Made by a program: the position numbers and the translations under genes | Part shown: in pieces, positions 19,737 through 32,670 of the stretch | Numbering within the stretch: position 1 is the first letter of the stretch | Layout: every line of letters begins with the position of its first letter | DNA from: Ramlibacter agri | GTDB taxonomy: Bacteria > Pseudomonadota > Gammaproteobacteria > Burkholderiales > Burkholderiaceae_C | Reading direction: 5' to 3' | NCBI RefSeq assembly: GCF_012927085.1 | Contig: NZ_JABBFX010000004.1 | Span: 310,001-374,000, forward strand | Length of the DNA stretch: 64,000 nt | Notes under the pieces: generated by a model | Told to the model about the DNA's origin: nothing | What the model saw: only the letters and a program-made list of their open reading frames with translations | Databases searched by the model: none

Positions 19737-20210
19737 CTAGCGGTGCCGCTCCTTCATGGCGCGCTCCACCTCGCGCTTGCCTTCGCGGTCCTTGATGGTG
19801 CTGCGCTTGTCGTGTTCGGCCTTGCCCTTGGCCAGCGCGATTTCGGCCTTGACCTTGCCTTCCTTCCAGTACAACTGGAGGGCGACCAGGGTGTGGCCCT
19901 TCTGCTCCACCTTGCCGATGAGGCGACGGATCTCGTCCTTCTTCATCAGCAGCTTCTTGCTGCGGACCGAGTCCGGCCGCACGTGGGTGGAGGCAGTGAG
20001 CAGGGGATTGATCTGGCAGCCGATCAGGAACAGCTCGCCGCTGCGGATGACGACGTAGCCGTCGGTGAGCTGGACCTTCCCCTCGCGCAGGGCCTTCACC
20101 TCCCAGCCTTCCAGGACGATGCCGGCCTCGTACCTCTCCTCGAAGAAGTAGTTGTAGGCCGCCTTCTTGTTATCGGCGATCCGGCGGGGAGTTTCTTTCT
20201 TTGTCGACAT
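19737..20210 (-). CDS. smpB: SsrA-binding protein SmpB
   Basis: A 157-residue SmpB, the protein partner of tmRNA in ribosome rescue. It shows [36 protein letters not shown], the C-terminal KGKAEHDKR and a basic tail ([12 protein letters not shown]). It is transcribed divergently from ratA, as in many Betaproteobacteria and in E. coli. The ssrA RNA gene itself is not in this window. Confidence 0.96.
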   Translation of the reverse strand: MSTKKETPRRIADNKKAAYNYFFEERYEAGIVLEGWEVKALREGKVQLTDGYVVIRSGELFLIGCQINPLLTASTHVRPDSVRSKKLLMKKDEIRRLIGKVEQKGHTLVALQLYWKEGKVKAEIALAKGKAEHDKRSTIKDREGKREVERAMKERHR

Positions 20211-20267
20211 GCACTGACAGGTTGGGTTACGGCACGCTCTCTACAATGCCGCCGGGTCCCGCATTCT

Positions 20268-20714
20268 ATGAAAACCATCCACAAGAACGTCCTCATCTGG
20301 TACAGCGCCGAGGAGATGTTCGCGCTGGTCACCGACGTGGCGAAATATCCCGAGTTCCTGCCCTGGTGCGATCGCGCCTCCGTGCTGGCGATCGAGCCGG
20401 ACGGCATGAAGGCGGAAGTCGGCATCGCTTTCGCCGGCATCCGCCAGACTTTCACCACCCGCAACACGCACGTGCCCGCACGCGAAGTGCGCATGAAGCT
20501 GGTGGACGGCCCGTTCTCCAACCTGGACGGCTGCTGGAAGTTCCAGGCGCTGGGGCAGGGCGACCAGCGCGCCTGCAAGGTGTCGCTGGAACTTCGCTAC
20601 AGCTTCAAGAGCACCGCGCTGGCGGCCGTGGTCGGCCCCGTGTTCGACAAGATCGCGGGCAGCCTGGTCGACGCCTTCGTCAAGCGCGCCGAACAGGTGT
20701 ACGGCACGGCATGA
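20268..20714 (+). CDS. ratA: RatA / coenzyme Q-binding START-domain protein
   Basis: A 148-residue START/COQ10-family protein. Key pieces are SAEEMFALVTDVAKYPEFLP near residue 13 and FKSTALAAVVGPVFDKIAGS near the C-terminus. E. coli RatA was described as inhibiting ribosome subunit association, while eukaryotic relatives bind ubiquinone, so the role is debated. The ATG at 20268 overlaps nothing upstream. A TACAAT -10-like element is at 20242-20247. The stop overlaps rnfH in ATGA. Confidence 0.9.
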   Translation: MKTIHKNVLIWYSAEEMFALVTDVAKYPEFLPWCDRASVLAIEPDGMKAEVGIAFAGIRQTFTTRNTHVPAREVRMKLVDGPFSNLDGCWKFQALGQGDQRACKVSLELRYSFKSTALAAVVGPVFDKIAGSLVDAFVKRAEQVYGTA

Positions 20715-21025
20715 TCCGCGTGGTCGTTGCCTGTTCGCCGGCGCCGCGCCAAGTGCTGGAGTGGCCGCTGGAACTGCCGGAAGGCGCAACGGTGAGGGAT
20801 GCGCTGCAGGCCTGCCCGCAGCTGGCCGCCGATGGCGCGGAAGTCGGTGTCTGGGGCCGCAAGGCCAGCCCGGACGCGCAGCTGCGCGAAGGCGACCGGG
20901 TGGAGATCTACCGCGGCCTGCTGGTGGATCCCAAGGTCGCGCGCCGCGAGCGTTTCCAGAAGCAGGGCGCGCGGGCCGCGGGCCTGTTCGCGAAGCGCAG
21001 GCCCGGGGCGAAGCCGGGATACTAG
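20711..21025 (+). CDS. rnfH: RnfH-family ubiquitin-like protein
   Basis: A 104-residue beta-grasp protein of the RnfH (UPF0125) family. It shows RVVVACSPAPRQVLEWPLEL at the N-terminus and LREGDRVEIYRGLLVDPK in the middle, with a basic tail. RnfH and RatA form a conserved two-gene unit (RatAB) in Proteobacteria; the molecular function is unclear. The start overlaps the ratA stop. Confidence 0.9.
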   Translation: MIRVVVACSPAPRQVLEWPLELPEGATVRDALQACPQLAADGAEVGVWGRKASPDAQLREGDRVEIYRGLLVDPKVARRERFQKQGARAAGLFAKRRPGAKPGY

Positions 21026-21029
21026 CCGC

Positions 21030-21506
21030 TCAGTGGCAGTCGGTGGCGATGATGCCGTCGAGCCGCTTCATCTCGCGCGCACGTTCCTCGTCGTTGAGGT
21101 ATTCGCGCTCGCCCTTGTCGTTGGTGCGCACCACGCGGGTGCCGGATTCGTAGGTGGCCTTGCCGGACTTGGCACGGGCGCAGTTGTCCGACTTCGCCTG
21201 GGCGACCTTCTCCTCGTCGCCCTTCTTCTTGGCGGCGGCGGCGGCATCGCCTTCCTTCTTCTTCGCTTCCAGGTCCTTGTCCTTGCCCGTGGGCGTGGCG
21301 GCCGTCGCGGCGGCAACCGGGGCGGCGTCGGCGGCCGGGGCGCGCTGGCCGGCCTGCTTCAGGATGCGGTTGGGGGCGATTTCCGGCGGCGGCGCCTGGT
21401 CGCTGAAGACCTTGCGACCGTCCTTGTCCAGCCAGATCCACTGGGCGGAGGCCAGCAGGGGCGCGGTGCAGAGGAGGGCGGCGAGGACGAGTCGGGTCGC
21501 TTTCAT
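21030..21506 (-). CDS. DUF4124-domain periplasmic protein
   Basis: A 158-residue protein with a signal peptide (cleavage probably after LLASA, residue ~21) and an N-terminal DUF4124-type motif (WIWLDKDGRKVFSDQAPP). A low-complexity Lys/Ala/Glu coiled segment lies at about 55-110, and the C-terminus reads RVVRTNDKGEREYLNDEERA. The family is common in Burkholderiales as an envelope protein without assigned function. It converges on rnfH with a 4-nt gap and is transcribed away from guaB. Confidence 0.8.
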   Translation of the reverse strand: MKATRLVLAALLCTAPLLASAQWIWLDKDGRKVFSDQAPPPEIAPNRILKQAGQRAPAADAAPVAAATAATPTGKDKDLEAKKKEGDAAAAAKKKGDEEKVAQAKSDNCARAKSGKATYESGTRVVRTNDKGEREYLNDEERAREMKRLDGIIATDCH

Positions 21507-21581
21507 GCGCCGCAGTGTAGCTGCCTGTCATCCTTAGGCCTTAGTGCGATTGCCCCAACGTTGCCTGCAAGCCGCGTTCCA

Positions 21582-21608
21582 GCGTGCACTTTTGCACGCG
21601 GGTACAAT
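21582..21608 (+). promoter_or_regulatory. guaB promoter region with inverted repeat
   Basis: A -10 hexamer TACAAT lies at 21603-21608. Immediately upstream GCGTGCA (21582-21588) and TGCACGC (21593-21599) form a perfect 7-bp dyad with a 4-nt gap, placed where RNA polymerase would contact the -35 zone; no good -35 hexamer is evident. The dyad is an operator candidate. A GGAG ribosome-binding site follows at 21618-21621. Confidence 0.5.
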
Positions 21609-21627
21609 CCATCTTTTGGAGCTCTGA

Positions 21628-23100
<1,473 letters not shown>

Positions 23101-23120
23101 GTTCCCCGCGGTTTCCAGGT

Positions 23121-23149
23121 AAAAAGGCCAGAATTTTCTGGCCTTTTTT
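23121..23149 (+). terminator. Intrinsic terminator after guaB
   Basis: AAAGGCCAGA pairs with TCTGGCCTTT around a 4-nt loop (about 23123-23146) and is followed by a run of T. It separates guaB from the toxin-antitoxin pair. Confidence 0.85.
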
Positions 23150-23166
23150 CTTTTGCCGCCTTAAAA

Positions 23167-23196
23167 TCTGGTCCGACTTCCCCAATTCAGACCAGA
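23167..23196. promoter_or_regulatory. Inverted repeat ahead of the antitoxin gene, putative autoregulatory operator
   Basis: TCTGGTC (23167-23173) and GACCAGA (23190-23196) are perfect inverted arms separated by 16 nt, ending 5 nt before the antitoxin ATG. Phd/YefM antitoxins usually repress their own operon through such palindromes. Confidence 0.5.
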
Positions 23197-23201
23197 AGCT
23201 C

Positions 23202-23510
23202 ATGCAAACGGTCCCCATCCACCAGGCCAAGAGCCAGCTTTCCGAACTGATCCGCGCTGTGGAGCAGGGCGAGGAAGTCGTGCTGACGCGGCACGGCAAG
23301 CGGGTGATCCGCCTGATCAAGGAGCCGGAAACCGAGCAACCGAGCATCGAGGGGCGCCGCCAGGCGATCGTCGCCGAACTCGCGGCGCTGCGCGCCAAGG
23401 TGGGCGCCGGCCCCGGCTTCCAGGAGCTGTGGGAAGAACACAAGCGCGAGCGCGACGAGCGCGGCGACGCCTGGACCGACGAACCGAAGGCGAGCCGTGC
23501 TGGTCGTTGA
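23202..23510 (+). CDS. Type II antitoxin of the Phd/YefM family
   Basis: A 102-residue protein. Its first ~45 residues (TVPIHQAKSQLSELIRAVEQ, GEEVVLTRHGKRVIRLI) match the Phd/YefM DNA-binding fold. The C-terminal half is charged and probably disordered until it binds the toxin (RAKVGAGPGFQELWEEHKRE). It overlaps the PIN toxin gene by 14 nt, the usual TA arrangement with the antitoxin first. It lies between guaB and guaA. Confidence 0.85.
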   Translation: MQTVPIHQAKSQLSELIRAVEQGEEVVLTRHGKRVIRLIKEPETEQPSIEGRRQAIVAELAALRAKVGAGPGFQELWEEHKRERDERGDAWTDEPKASRAGR

Positions 23511-23913
23511 CGCCTCCGCCTTCGCGAGCTGGGCTTTTCCCGACGAGACCGGCGACAAGGTCTCCCAGGCGCTGATCCGCGTCATGACCGAGGAAGAGAG
23601 CGCGACCAGCGCCTCCATCTTCCCGCTGGAAGCGCTGCACGCGGCCGGCAAGGCGCTGGCCCGCGGCCGCTTCACGCCCAGCGTGCACCAGCACGTGCTG
23701 CGGTTGCTGGCGCGCCTGCCGGTGACGCTGGCGCCGACGCGCGTTTCGCCGCTGGAGTTCTGGACCTGGTGCCAGTCGCTGGAACTGAAACCGTATGACG
23801 CCGCGTACCTGAAGGTCGCGGTCGACCTCAAGGCGCCCCTGGTCACCATGGACCAGGCCCTGCGCCGCGCCTGCCTGAAGCTGGACCACCCGCACATCAC
23901 CGATCTCCCCTGA
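23497..23913 (+). CDS. PIN-domain (VapC-type) ribonuclease toxin
   Basis: A 138-residue PIN-domain protein. The acidic metal-binding residues are visible: Asp5 in [11 protein letters not shown], Glu44 in [12 protein letters not shown], the Asp in [12 protein letters not shown] (~100) and the Asp in TMDQALRRA (~117). VapC toxins cleave tRNA or rRNA. The GTG at 23497 overlaps the antitoxin. The stop is only 2 nt before guaA, so guaA may be transcribed from the TA promoter. All catalytic residues are intact, suggesting a functional toxin. Confidence 0.87.
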   Translation: MLVVDASAFASWAFPDETGDKVSQALIRVMTEEESATSASIFPLEALHAAGKALARGRFTPSVHQHVLRLLARLPVTLAPTRVSPLEFWTWCQSLELKPYDAAYLKVAVDLKAPLVTMDQALRRACLKLDHPHITDLP

Positions 23914-23915
23914 CC

Positions 23916-25535
23916 ATGCAACACGACAAGATCCTCATCCTCGACTTCGGCTCCCAGGTGACGCAGCTGATCGCGCGCCGGGTGCGCGAGGCCCATGTCT
24001 ATTCCGAGGTGCATCCCTGCGACGTCGGTGACGACTGGGTGCGCCAGTACGCGGCCGACGGCAAGCTGAAGGGCGTCATCCTCTCCGGCAGCCATGCCAG
24101 CGTGTACGAGGAGAGCACCGACCGCGCGCCGCAGGCCGTGTTCGAACTCGGCGTGCCGGTGCTGGGCATCTGCTACGGCATGCAGACGATGGCGCAGCAG
24201 CTCGGTGGCAAGGTGGAAGCCGGCCACAAGCGCGAGTTCGGCTTCGCCTCCGTGCGCGCCCGCGGCCACACCGCGCTGCTGAAGGACATCGCCGACCGCA
24301 CGACGGCGGACGGCCACGGCATGCTGGACGTGTGGATGTCGCACGGCGACAAGGTGGTCGAGATGCCGCCCGGCTTCAAGCTGATGGCGTCCACCGACAG
24401 CTGCCCGATCGCCGGCATGGCCGACGAGGAACGCGGCTTCTACGCCGTGCAGTTCCACCCCGAAGTCACGCACACAGTGCAGGGTCACGTCATCCTCGAG
24501 CGCTTCGTCCGCGAAATCGCCAAGGCGAAGCCGGACTGGGTGATGCGCGACCACATCGCCGAAGCGGTGGATTCCATTCGCAAGCAAGTCGGCGACGAGG
24601 AGGTGATCCTCGGCCTGTCCGGCGGCGTCGATTCCTCGGTGGCCGCGGCGCTGATCCACCGCGCCATCGGCGACCAGCTCACCTGCGTGTTCGTCGACCA
24701 CGGCCTGCTGCGCCTGAACGAGGGCGACATGGTGATGGACATGTTCGAGGGCAAGCTGCACGCGAAGGTGATCCGCGTCGATGCCAGCGAGCTGTTCCTC
24801 GGCAAGCTGCACGGCGTCAGCGACCCCGAGCAGAAGCGCAAGATCATCGGCGGCCTGTTCGTCGACGTCTTCAAGGCCGAAGCCGCCAAGCTCAAGGCGT
24901 CCGGCGCCGGCCACAAGGGCGCGACCTTCCTGGCCCAGGGCACGATCTACCCGGACGTCATCGAGTCGGGCGGCGCCAAGAGCAAGAAGGCCGTCACCAT
25001 CAAGAGCCACCACAACGTGGGCGGCCTGCCGGAGCAGCTGGGGCTGAAGCTGCTGGAGCCGCTGCGCGACCTGTTCAAGGACGAAGTGCGCGAGCTGGGC
25101 GTGGCGCTGGGCCTGCCGCCGGAGATGGTGTACCGCCATCCTTTCCCGGGCCCCGGCCTGGGCGTGCGCATCCTCGGCGAAGTGAAGAAGGAATACGCGG
25201 ACCTGCTGCGCCGCGCCGATGCCATCTTCATCGAGGAACTCCGCAACTTCCGCGACGAGAAGAGCGGCAAGACCTGGTACGACCTGACGTCGCAGGCTTT
25301 CACGGTGTTCCTGCCGGTGAAGAGCGTGGGCGTCATGGGCGACGGCCGCACCTACGACTACGTGGTGGCGCTGCGCGCGGTGCAGACCAGCGACTTCATG
25401 ACGGCGGACTGGGCCGAGCTGCCCTATGCGCTGCTGAAGAAGGTGTCCAGCCGCATCATCAACGAGGTGCGCGGCATCAACCGCGTGACCTACGACGTCA
25501 GCAGCAAGCCGCCGGCGACCATCGAGTGGGAGTGA
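23916..25535 (+). CDS. guaA: GMP synthase (glutamine-hydrolysing)
   Basis: A 539-residue GuaA that aminates XMP to GMP. The class I amidotransferase domain has its nucleophile Cys in VLGICYGM (~residue 85) and His in QFHPEVTHT (~185). The ATP pyrophosphatase P-loop LSGGVDSS is at ~232, and the dimerisation domain ends in [15 protein letters not shown]. It lies 2 nt after the PIN toxin stop. The guaB terminator means it is not simply cotranscribed with guaB. Confidence 0.97.
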   Translation: MQHDKILILDFGSQVTQLIARRVREAHVYSEVHPCDVGDDWVRQYAADGKLKGVILSGSHASVYEESTDRAPQAVFELGVPVLGICYGMQTMAQQLGGKVEAGHKREFGFASVRARGHTALLKDIADRTTADGHGMLDVWMSHGDKVVEMPPGFKLMASTDSCPIAGMADEERGFYAVQFHPEVTHTVQGHVILERFVREIAKAKPDWVMRDHIAEAVDSIRKQVGDEEVILGLSGGVDSSVAAALIHRAIGDQLTCVFVDHGLLRLNEGDMVMDMFEGKLHAKVIRVDASELFLGKLHGVSDPEQKRKIIGGLFVDVFKAEAAKLKASGAGHKGATFLAQGTIYPDVIESGGAKSKKAVTIKSHHNVGGLPEQLGLKLLEPLRDLFKDEVRELGVALGLPPEMVYRHPFPGPGLGVRILGEVKKEYADLLRRADAIFIEELRNFRDEKSGKTWYDLTSQAFTVFLPVKSVGVMGDGRTYDYVVALRAVQTSDFMTADWAELPYALLKKVSSRIINEVRGINRVTYDVSSKPPATIEWE

Positions 25536-25548
25536 ACGGGGTCCGGCG

Positions 25549-27600
25549 GTGAGCCTGGCCGAAACCCACCTGCGCCGGGTCCTCGCGGCGATGGCGGGGC
25601 CGGCGGCGCGCCCGCGCGCGGACCAGGTCGCGGCCGTGGCGGCGCTCGTCGAGCAACAAGCGCGGGTGCTCGTCGTGCAGGCCACCGGCTGGGGCAAGTC
25701 GGCGGTGTACTGGGCGGCGACGTCCGCCCTGCGCGCCGCGGGCAAGGGGCCCACGCTGATCGTCTCGCCGCTGCTGGCCCTGATGCGCGACCAGGTCGCC
25801 GCGGCGGCGCAGGCCGGGCTTCGCGCAGCGACGGTCAACTCCACCAACCTCGAGGACTGGGACCAGGTCTTCGACGACATCGCCGCCGACCGCCTGGACG
25901 TGCTGCTGGTCTCGCCCGAGCGGCTGGGCAACGCGGGTTTTGCGCGGCGCCTGCCCGGCTTGCTAGGCGCCGCCGGGCTGGTTGTGATCGACGAAGCCCA
26001 TTGCATCTCGGACTGGGGCTTCGATTTCCGCCCCGATTACCAGCGCCTGGCGAAGACGCTGCTCGGAATCGGCGCCGGCACGCCGGTGCTCGCCACCACC
26101 GCGACGGCCAACCAACGGGTCACGCAGGACATCGCCCGCCAGCTCGGCCCGCAGGCGCTGACATTCCGCGGCTCGCTCGCGCGTTCGTCCCTGCGCCTGG
26201 CCGTGGTGCCCGGGCTGGGCTCGCTGCAACGCTATGCCTGGGTGGCCGACGCGCTGGACACCTTTCCCGGTTCCGGCATCGTTTACGCGCTGACCGTCGC
26301 CGAAACCGAAAGGTTGGCCGGCTTCCTGAAATCCTGCGGGTTCGAGGTGGCGGCCTACCACGGAGGGCTCGAGGCGAACGTGCGGCAGGACGTCGAGGAT
26401 GCCTTGCGCCGCAATGCGCTGAAGGCCGTGGTGGCGACTTCGGCGCTGGGCATGGGCTACGACAAGCCGGATCTCGCTTTCTGCATCCACGTCGGCTCGC
26501 CGTCGTCCCCCGTCGCCTACTACCAGCAGGTCGGCCGCGCGGGCCGGGCGCTGGACGATGCGGTGGCCGTGCTGCTGCCGGCCGAGACCGACGAACAGAT
26601 CTGGGCCTATTTCGCGACCGCCGGCGTGCCCGATGAACAGCGCGTAGCCAAGGTCCTCGCCGCCCTGGGGCAGAAGCCGCAGGGCCTGGTGGAACTGGAG
26701 AACGCCACTGCGATCCGGCGCGGACGCCTCGAGGGGCTGCTGAAGATCCTGGCGGTGGACGAGGTGGTGCAGCGCGAAGGCTCGGCCTGGGCGTTGACCG
26801 GCAAGACCTGGACTTACGACGCCGCGCGCTGGCAGGCGCTGGCGCAGGTCCGCGAGCGCGAGGCGGGCCTGATGCGTGCATTCGCCGCGGGGCAGGGCTG
26901 CCTGATGCGCTTCCTGCAGGAAGCGCTGGACGACCCCGATCCGCGCGACTGCGGACGCTGCAGCGTGTGCACCGGCAGGCTTCCTGCACCGGGCGCGATG
27001 CCCGCGGCGGAGCGGGTCGAGGCAGCCCGCGTGTTTGCGCGTGGCCAGGACGTGGTCATCGAGCCGCGCAAACTGTGGCCGGCGGGCGGCCCGCGCAAGG
27101 GCCGCATCGCGGGCTGCAGCGAAGGCCGCGCCCTGGCCTTTGCCAACGAACCCGGCTGGGCCGAGGAACTGCTGCGCGTGTTCGCCGCGCCGGACGGGCC
27201 AGCGCCCGCGGAACTGCTGGACGGCGTCGTCGGCGTGCTCGGTCGCTGGCGGCGCAACTGGCCGACCAGGCCGGTCGCCGTGGTGCCCATGCCCTCGGCG
27301 CAGCATCCGCAACTGGTCCGCTCGGTGGCGTCGCATGTGGCCTCGGTGGGCCGGTTGCCGGTCGCCGATGTCTTGCGCCTGGCGGGCCCTGCGCCGAACG
27401 CCGACCTGGCGTCGGGCGCGACGGTCGCGGCGCTGAACAAGGCCCTGGTGTTGGCGCCCGGGGCCGAAGTACCGGCCGGGCCGCTGCTGCTGGTCGACGC
27501 CAGCTATCGCAGCGGCTGGGCGATGACCGTGGCGGCGGCGCTGTTGCGCGAAGCGGGCGCCGCTGCGGTGCTGCCGCTGGTGTTGCACCAACTCCCTTGA
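25549..27600 (+). CDS. RecQ-type DNA helicase with C-terminal phosphoribosyltransferase-like domain
   Basis: A 683-residue SF2 helicase. Motif I is QATGWGKS (44-51), motif II DEAH (148-151) is followed by CISDWGFDFRPDY, and motif VI is QQVGRAGRALDD. A RecQ zinc-binding Cys set lies near 447-473 (GQGC, CGRCSVC). After ~520 comes a distinct domain with VVPMPSAQHPQLVRSVA and LLLVDASYRSGWAMT, resembling ComF-type phosphoribosyltransferases with a PRPP loop (the second Asp is Ala). Such RecQ-PRTase fusions are known in some bacteria, but the PRTase role is unexplained. GTG start, 13 nt after guaA. Confidence 0.85.
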   Translation: MSLAETHLRRVLAAMAGPAARPRADQVAAVAALVEQQARVLVVQATGWGKSAVYWAATSALRAAGKGPTLIVSPLLALMRDQVAAAAQAGLRAATVNSTNLEDWDQVFDDIAADRLDVLLVSPERLGNAGFARRLPGLLGAAGLVVIDEAHCISDWGFDFRPDYQRLAKTLLGIGAGTPVLATTATANQRVTQDIARQLGPQALTFRGSLARSSLRLAVVPGLGSLQRYAWVADALDTFPGSGIVYALTVAETERLAGFLKSCGFEVAAYHGGLEANVRQDVEDALRRNALKAVVATSALGMGYDKPDLAFCIHVGSPSSPVAYYQQVGRAGRALDDAVAVLLPAETDEQIWAYFATAGVPDEQRVAKVLAALGQKPQGLVELENATAIRRGRLEGLLKILAVDEVVQREGSAWALTGKTWTYDAARWQALAQVREREAGLMRAFAAGQGCLMRFLQEALDDPDPRDCGRCSVCTGRLPAPGAMPAAERVEAARVFARGQDVVIEPRKLWPAGGPRKGRIAGCSEGRALAFANEPGWAEELLRVFAAPDGPAPAELLDGVVGVLGRWRRNWPTRPVAVVPMPSAQHPQLVRSVASHVASVGRLPVADVLRLAGPAPNADLASGATVAALNKALVLAPGAEVPAGPLLLVDASYRSGWAMTVAAALLREAGAAAVLPLVLHQLP

Positions 27601-27616
27601 AGATTGAACGGACTCC

Positions 27617-27907
27617 ATGAAGAAATTCCTCACCGTCCCCTACGCGGAAAAGGACGAAGCGAAGTCGCTCGGTGCGCGCTGGGACCCGACCCGCAAGCGC
27701 TGGTACGTGCAGGACAAGGACCTCGCGCCTTTCGCGCGGTGGCTGAACGAGGATGGCGCGGCGCCGGCGCCGGCGGCGGCGCCGGCGTCGGCTCCGGCCC
27801 GGGCACCGCGGACGGGCCCGAAGGAGCCGCCCGCGCACTGCGGCTGCGACGTGCTGCCCTGGGAGCCCTGCGTCCACACCCGCCTGGCACCGACGAACGG
27901 CGCGTGA
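27617..27907 (+). CDS. DUF5710-domain protein
   Basis: A 96-residue protein. The N-terminal 45 residues (LTVPYAEKDEAKSLGARWD, KRWYVQDKDLAPFARWL) match the DUF5710 domain, found alone and at the ends of DNA-processing and plasmid-related proteins. A Pro/Ala linker encoded by a GCC/GGC repeat tract follows, then a Cys/His tail (HCGCDVLPWEPC). It lies 16 nt after the RecQ-like gene on the same strand, so a link to DNA metabolism is plausible but not shown. Confidence 0.75.
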   Translation: MKKFLTVPYAEKDEAKSLGARWDPTRKRWYVQDKDLAPFARWLNEDGAAPAPAAAPASAPARAPRTGPKEPPAHCGCDVLPWEPCVHTRLAPTNGA

Positions 27908-27931
27908 TCGCACCGGGGGCACAATCGCGCC

Positions 27932-31059
<3,128 letters not shown>

Positions 31060-31063
<4 letters not shown>

Positions 31064-31404
31064 CCCATCAAGGGGCTGGGGCGGGAACTGAGGCTGCCGG
31101 GCAGCAGCCCGTGGAACATTTCGGTGATTTCGCGGACCTGCTCGCGGGCGGCGGCTTCGCCGTGGATGCTGGCCAGCGCGGCCATCAGGTCACCCCGCAG
31201 GTACCAGAGCGCCTGCACGTCGTTGGCATAGCGGATGCGGCGCGTGACGTTGGGGAATTTCTTCGGCCCACCCTCGCCGAGCAGGGCCAGCATGGCCTCG
31301 CGGATGTCCTCCGTGCCGCTTTCGAGCGCGGAGTCGCTCGGCCCCACCGGATTTCCGAGGAGGCCGTAGATGCTGGTGCGGATGCTGCCCTTGAACCAAC
31401 GCAT
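31060..31404 (-). CDS. Hypothetical protein
   Basis: A 114-residue protein starting MRWFKGSIRTSIYGLLG, with no membrane segment or signal peptide. The central part (GEGGPKKFPNVTRRIRYAND) and the helical C-terminal half (QALWYLRGDLMAALASIHGE) look like a folded protein, but I do not recognise a family. I preferred the ATG at 31404; a TTG at 31479 would add 25 unlikely residues. The gene is preceded by an AT-rich region with a palindrome. Confidence 0.6.
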
Positions 31405-31536
31405 TTTCCGGGGGGTGTCGACAACGACGATCTTTGGTAAGACGGGTTGCAAATTATCCCCAAGCGCGCGGCTTGGCAACGAGGGCCCCGTGCACTAATT
31501 GACAAAAGAAAGAACAATCAAATCAAGAACTTGGTT

Positions 31537-31571
31537 TTGAGACGTGAGGTCGTTTCGAAATCGCGTCTCAA
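31537..31571. repeat. Nested palindrome in the AT-rich gap between a hypothetical gene and usp
   Basis: TTGAGACG (31537-31544) and CGTCTCAA (31564-31571) are perfect inverted arms enclosing a second palindrome TTTCGAAA (31553-31560). The gap 31480-31617 is clearly richer in A and T than its surroundings. It may be a terminator for usp or an operator for the hypothetical gene at 31404. Confidence 0.45.
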
Positions 31572-31617
31572 TTGAAATCTTTCGTTACTGTTACACGTCG
31601 CCCGCGGCGGGCCAGCC

Positions 31618-32061
31618 TCAGGCCGGCTGGACGCCGCGGACGCTGAGCACCGGCACCGGGGACATCCGGATCACCTGTTCGGCGCCGCTCCCGAGCAGGG
31701 CGCGGCTCAGGCCGCGGCGGCCATGCGTGCCCACCACCACCAGGTCGGCGTCCCAGGACTTGGCCTCGTCGGTGACGACGTCGCCGAGCCGGCGGCCCGG
31801 GGTGTCGGCCAGCAGGCTGTCGGCCGGCACGCCGGAGGACTTGGCCACTTCCATCGCGTCGGTGAGCACCTTGTTGGCGTAGTCGCGGGCGATCTTCAGC
31901 AGGTCGCCGCTGTACTCGTAGCCCGTGAGGTAGGCCAGTTCGTCCAGCGCGTGCAGCACGCGGACCTGGCCGCCGCCTTCGCGCGCCAGTTGCAGGGCGG
32001 CCACCAGGGCCCGGGTGGAGGTTTCGCTGCCGTCGACCGGCACGAGGATGCGCTTGTACAT
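31618..32061 (-). CDS. Universal stress protein, UspA family
   Basis: A 147-residue single-domain Usp. It starts MYKRILVPVDGSETSTRAL and carries the ATP-binding pattern of Gly residues in GTHGRRGLSRALLGS before the C-terminal PVPVLSVR strand. Usp proteins of this type support survival under starvation or oxygen limitation. An FNR-like site sits 58-71 nt upstream of its start codon, so oxygen-dependent control by the nearby FNR protein is likely. ATG chosen at 32061 with GGAG upstream. Confidence 0.9.
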   Translation of the reverse strand: MYKRILVPVDGSETSTRALVAALQLAREGGGQVRVLHALDELAYLTGYEYSGDLLKIARDYANKVLTDAMEVAKSSGVPADSLLADTPGRRLGDVVTDEAKSWDADLVVVGTHGRRGLSRALLGSGAEQVIRMSPVPVLSVRGVQPA

Positions 32062-32118
32062 GGAGGCTCCTGGGGACGTTGGATGCGCCCATGTTGCGCG
32101 CGGCCCCATGTCCCTGTC

Positions 32119-32132
32119 TTGCGCAAGATCAA
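32119..32132 (-). promoter_or_regulatory. FNR/ANR-type binding site upstream of usp
   Basis: Read on the minus strand the site is TTGATCTTGCGCAA, matching TTGAT-N4-ATCAA at eight of ten positions. Its centre is 64 nt from the usp start codon, compatible with class II activation if transcription starts near 32084. It may also affect the response regulator gene on the other side. Confidence 0.6.
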
Positions 32133-32257
32133 TCGCCCCGGCTAGGAATTTTCCTAGGCGCCCTAGTCCTGCAACCGGGCCCGAATCGGACTCGGACTAG
32201 GGGGCGATTCAGCCGGCGCCGATGGGAAGGAAAGGCGCCGCCGCGCACAGTCTCGCC

Positions 32258-32647
32258 ATGGCTTCCCGCACTGCATCCGTCAAGGTCTACCTGGCCGAAG
32301 ACTCCGCCGAAATCCGCGCGCGCATCGGCACGCTGCTGGCGGCGGAGCCGGTGGACATCGTTGGCGAAGGCGCGACCCCGCAGCACTGCATCGCCGGCAT
32401 CCTGGCCAGCTGCCCGGACGTCGTGGTGCTGGACGTGCAGCTCGAAGGCGGCAGCGGCCTGGAAGTGCTGCAGGCCGTGCGCAGCGCGCAGCCGGAAGTG
32501 GCCTTCATCGTCTTCAGCAACAACAGCGCGCCCGCCTACCGCAAGCGTTACCTGGGGGAGGGCGCCTGCTGCTTCCTCGACAAGAGCACCGAATTCGAAC
32601 AACTCGCGCACGCCGTCGCCCATGCCGGCGGCCGCGCGCTCCACTGA
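32258..32647 (+). CDS. Stand-alone response regulator receiver protein
   Basis: A 129-residue CheY-like receiver domain with no output domain. Phospho-acceptor Asp59 is in VVVLDVQL, acidic residues are near 14-15 (LAEDSAE), and Lys109 is in FLDKSTEF. Start MASRTASVKVYLAED at 32258; an in-frame ATG at 32222 would add 12 residues without a ribosome-binding site. It is followed after 23 nt by the FNR-type gene, and the two are probably cotranscribed. The cognate kinase is not in the window. Confidence 0.85.
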   Translation: MASRTASVKVYLAEDSAEIRARIGTLLAAEPVDIVGEGATPQHCIAGILASCPDVVVLDVQLEGGSGLEVLQAVRSAQPEVAFIVFSNNSAPAYRKRYLGEGACCFLDKSTEFEQLAHAVAHAGGRALH

Positions 32648-32670
32648 TACAGCGAAACGAGGGGAACACC

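Noticed and set aside
19737..20267. tmRNA (ssrA) gene next to smpB
   Set aside because: No tRNA-like ends or tag-coding segment are visible in the gaps on either side; smpB and ssrA are often unlinked.
27750..27800. GGC/GCC-rich tract as a candidate microsatellite or structural element
   Set aside because: It encodes the Pro/Ala linker of the DUF5710 protein in frame; GC-rich linkers of this kind are common in this genome.
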